A stretch of 43,484 nt of DNA from an uncultured Clostridium sp. Lineage in GTDB: Bacteria > Cyanobacteriota > Vampirovibrionia > Gastranaerophilales > Gastranaerophilaceae. Below, piece after piece: positions 40,894-43,484 of this stretch (positions within the stretch are counted from its first letter, which is position 1; each line of letters begins with the position of its first letter). The DNA lies in the NCBI GenBank assembly GCA_905212085.1, contig CAJMDF010000014.1, positions 1-43,484 of the forward strand. Reading direction: 5' to 3'. A program made the translations under genes and the position numbers. Below the pieces are notes generated by a model. That model worked only from the letters and a program-made list of their open reading frames with translations. It searched no databases and was not told where the DNA came from.

Positions 40894-43473
40894 ATGAAAA
40901 AATTTATATTCTTATTGATTACCGTATTATTTGCAAATATCGTAAATGCGGCTGATTTTAACGTCTATAAACTTGATAACGGTCAAACTGTTGTAATACA
41001 AGAAGTGAAAACAAATCCAATTGTCACTATTGATACTTGGATAAAAACAGGCTCCATTAATGAAAATGATCAAAATAACGGGGTATCACATTTTTTGGAA
41101 CACTTGTTTTTCAAAGGCTCTACAAATCACGCTCCTGGAGAATTTGATAAAATTCTAGAGACCAAAGGAGCTATTACAAATGCGGCAACAAGCAAGGACT
41201 TTACTCATTACTATGTAACAATCCCATCTAAAGACTTTGATTTAGCTTTAGAAATGCATTCTGATATGCTGCTTCACCCACTAATTCCGAGAAAAGAACT
41301 AGAAAAAGAAAGAAAAGTAGTGATTGAAGAAATTATGAAAGATGCAAATTCCCCAAATACACTTGTTTATGACAATTTAGTTAATATGCTATACACAACA
41401 CATCCTTATAAAAGAAAAGTAATAGGCAAAGAAGAAATTATCAGTAAAATACAAAGAGAAGAAATCTTAGATTACTATAACAAATATTATAATCCATCAA
41501 ATATGGTAACAGTAATTATAGGAGATGTAGATCCCGCATCTACAATAGAAAAAGTTAAATACGATTTTAACGCAGAATATAAAAAACCAATAAAAAATTC
41601 TTATCCAAAAGAAAAAATCCTAACCTCACAAGCAAAGAAATTAGCATACACTGACACTCAATCTGGATATATGCTAATCGGGTTTAGAGGAACTAAAATC
41701 AATGACAAAGATTCTTATGCTCTTGATGTTCTATCAACAATATTAGGCGATGGAAGATCATCAATTTTTTACCGAAACATAAAAGAACAAAAACAACTTG
41801 CATTTTCTATAGGAGCTGCAAATACAGGATTTAAAGATGACGGTATCTTCTATATTTCAGCGAACTTTACACCTGATAAATGCGAAAAATTAGAAAATGA
41901 AATATTCGAAGAAATTCAAAACGTTCAAAAAAAAGGAGTATCCGAAGAACAATTACAACTTGCTAAAAATATAATTGAAAGAGATACATATTACGAAAGA
42001 GAATCAATCTCAAATATTGCAAGTGAAATAGGTTACACATTTGTAACAACAGACGATATAAAATACTATGAAACTTATATCGATAATATTAAAAAAGTAA
42101 CAGCACAAGATGTAAAAAGAGTTGCTAATAAATACTTAGGGAAAGAAAAAAGTGCTGTATCAATAGTCTTACCTAACACATCCAAGGAAGTTAAAATTTC
42201 AAACACAGCACAAAAAATAGGAGAAGCTAAATTAATCAGCGAAAATAAAAACACTCAAAAATACGAACTTTCTAACAACGCAACATTACTGCTTACTCCA
42301 AATAAAGTAAATGATATTGTAGCAATCACAATTTTCTCAAAAGGCGGAGAATTTACAGAAAAAATACCAGGTACTGCTGATTTAACGGCATCAGTATTAA
42401 CAAAAGGAACAAAAAAATATTCCTCAATAGAACTTGCACAATTGCTTGAAGACAACGGAATTAAAATAGTACCCTCAGCAAAAGCAGATAATTTTTCAAT
42501 CACAGTACTCACAACAAAAAATGAATATGATAAAACATTAGAAATATTAGATGAAATAATAAATAACGCAACTCTTGATGATTATGAAATAGAGAAATCA
42601 AGAACAGAAAAATTAAACACAATAAAAAAAAGCAAAGATGTCCCACTAAATATCGCAGTAGATAACTATAAAACTTTAATATTTGAAAATACACCATATT
42701 CAAATTCTAATAAAGTTCTTGAAAAAACATTACCGCAAATAACACAAGAAGATATAAAAAGCTATTATAATCAAGCTTTTGTTCCTCAAAATATTGTAAT
42801 TTCTATAAACGGAAATGTTGATAAAGAAAAAACAATCAACGAATTTACTAAAATTTTAAACAACAAAAAAGGGGAAAAATTTGACTATGCAAAATATTCA
42901 ATCCCAAAACTTTCACAGCAAAAAACAGCAACTGCAAAAGTAAAAGACTTAAAAACCGACTGGATTATAATGGGCTGGCAAACAGCAGGAGTATTAGAAC
43001 GCAAAGACTATGCAACATTACAGGTAATAGATTCTTTGCTAGGATCTGGAATGAGCTCAAGATTATTCAAAAACCTAAGAGATAAAGATGGACTTGCTTA
43101 CCAACTCGGCTCTCAATATTCACCAAATGTACTTAAAGGAGCATTCATTGTATACATAGGCACAAACCCTGAAAACCTAGACTATGCTCAAAAAAGATTA
43201 AAAGAAGAAGTCTTTAGGTTAAAAACAGAATTCGTAGGCTCTAAAGAATTACAAGAAGCAAAAGATAAATTATTAGGGCATTACATTATAGGGCAAGAAA
43301 CAAACTTAGATAAAGCTCTAACTATAGGCTGGTTTGAAGCATCAGGCAGAGGATATAAATTTGACGACCAATATGCACAATTAATAAACAGCGTTACAGA
43401 ATCAGATATCATAGAAGTTGCAAATAAATATTTTAATAACAACTACGTTTTATCTATAGTAAAACCACAATAA
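40894..43473 (+). CDS. Exported M16-family zinc metallopeptidase (two-domain)
   Basis: This 859-residue insulinase-type peptidase starts at ATG 40894 behind AAGGGGAT. The protein then begins with a signal peptide (KKFIFLLITVLFANIVNA), so export to the periplasm is likely. The N-terminal M16 unit has the inverted zinc motif HFLEH in GVSHFLEHLFFKGS (about residues 63-76), with the third ligand glutamate about 75 residues on (ERKVVIEE). A second M16 unit covers about residues 440-855. It lacks HxxEH but has SRLFKNLRDKDGLAYQLG, the R/Y substrate-binding segment. One active and one inactive half on a single chain is the usual arrangement of fused M16 enzymes. The frame ends 11 bases before the window end. 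Confidence 0.92.
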   Translation: MKKFIFLLITVLFANIVNAADFNVYKLDNGQTVVIQEVKTNPIVTIDTWIKTGSINENDQNNGVSHFLEHLFFKGSTNHAPGEFDKILETKGAITNAATSKDFTHYYVTIPSKDFDLALEMHSDMLLHPLIPRKELEKERKVVIEEIMKDANSPNTLVYDNLVNMLYTTHPYKRKVIGKEEIISKIQREEILDYYNKYYNPSNMVTVIIGDVDPASTIEKVKYDFNAEYKKPIKNSYPKEKILTSQAKKLAYTDTQSGYMLIGFRGTKINDKDSYALDVLSTILGDGRSSIFYRNIKEQKQLAFSIGAANTGFKDDGIFYISANFTPDKCEKLENEIFEEIQNVQKKGVSEEQLQLAKNIIERDTYYERESISNIASEIGYTFVTTDDIKYYETYIDNIKKVTAQDVKRVANKYLGKEKSAVSIVLPNTSKEVKISNTAQKIGEAKLISENKNTQKYELSNNATLLLTPNKVNDIVAITIFSKGGEFTEKIPGTADLTASVLTKGTKKYSSIELAQLLEDNGIKIVPSAKADNFSITVLTTKNEYDKTLEILDEIINNATLDDYEIEKSRTEKLNTIKKSKDVPLNIAVDNYKTLIFENTPYSNSNKVLEKTLPQITQEDIKSYYNQAFVPQNIVISINGNVDKEKTINEFTKILNNKKGEKFDYAKYSIPKLSQQKTATAKVKDLKTDWIIMGWQTAGVLERKDYATLQVIDSLLGSGMSSRLFKNLRDKDGLAYQLGSQYSPNVLKGAFIVYIGTNPENLDYAQKRLKEEVFRLKTEFVGSKELQEAKDKLLGHYIIGQETNLDKALTIGWFEASGRGYKFDDQYAQLINSVTESDIIEVANKYFNNNYVLSIVKPQ

Positions 43474-43484
43474 ATAAATAAATA

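Noticed and set aside
14..43473. Mobile elements, prophage or defence systems.
   Set aside because: No transposase, integrase, terminal repeats, restriction or toxin-antitoxin genes were recognised, and codon and base use look uniform across the window.

Overview
The window reads as chromosome of an AT-rich, diderm, anaerobic bacterium. The best lineage guess is a gut Melainabacteria/Vampirovibrionia (Gastranaerophilales-like) organism. Points in favour are two prepilin-like genes with the GFTLAEVLITLGIIGVVAAMTMPALI-type N-terminus, outer-membrane biogenesis and efflux genes (LptA/LptC-like, TolC, MacA), an oxygen-defence set typical of anaerobes (flavodiiron protein, rubrerythrin, rubredoxin, PerR-like regulator) and several small proteins I cannot assign. 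The lineage is an inference from gene content; there is no rRNA in the window. Almost all of it is coding and I saw no tRNA, rRNA, CRISPR array, transposase or prophage.

Layout. 1-2.8 kb (minus): a GltA-type NADPH oxidoreductase followed by two envelope proteins of unknown role. 2.9-6.6 kb (plus): mutS2 and an M20 peptidase-T-like enzyme, closed by a bidirectional terminator. 6.6-9.3 kb (minus): a 635-residue unknown protein with helical ends and a lytic transglycosylase. 9.6-10.7 kb (plus): MTA phosphorylase and YggT, overlapping tail to tail with a divergent kinase-like gene (minus). 11.7-14.5 kb (plus): trkA-trkH potassium uptake. 14.6-19.2 kb (plus): a TolC/MacA/ABC-ATPase/MacB-type permease efflux operon. 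19.2-28.1 kb (minus): a tightly packed run lptC-lptA-TPR-dprA-topA-aroE flanked on both sides by a prepilin-like gene. 28.2-31.6 kb (plus): dapA, secD, secF. 31.6-34.6 kb (minus): ssb, a DUF1537 acid-sugar kinase, a PdxA-family dehydrogenase and a small membrane protein. 34.8-37.6 kb (plus): an unknown membrane protein and thrS with a structured leader. 37.7-40.4 kb (minus): a small disordered protein and the PerR/rubredoxin/rubrerythrin/flavodiiron module. 40.5-43.5 kb (plus): a small membrane protein and an M16 metallopeptidase.

The most striking observation is a pair of matching poly-G tracts. Both prepilin-like genes start at an ATG with a strong AAGGAG ribosome binding site, run through a short leader beginning MKR(F/L)ES, and then hit exactly ten G residues. 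With ten Gs both leaders stop at TAG two codons after the tract. With eleven (or eight) Gs both read straight into the pilin. Prepilin peptidase would cut the leader off, so the tract could switch expression without altering the mature pilin. This looks like a pair of phase-variable (contingency) pilin loci, both OFF in this sequence, although homopolymer sequencing error must be excluded.

Several start codons were revised from the longest open frame, using ribosome binding sites: the lytic transglycosylase (TTG at 9298), dapA (28230), pdxA (32962), the small protein at 37869 and the M16 peptidase (40894). A 45-residue rubredoxin gene was found between perR and the rubrerythrin.
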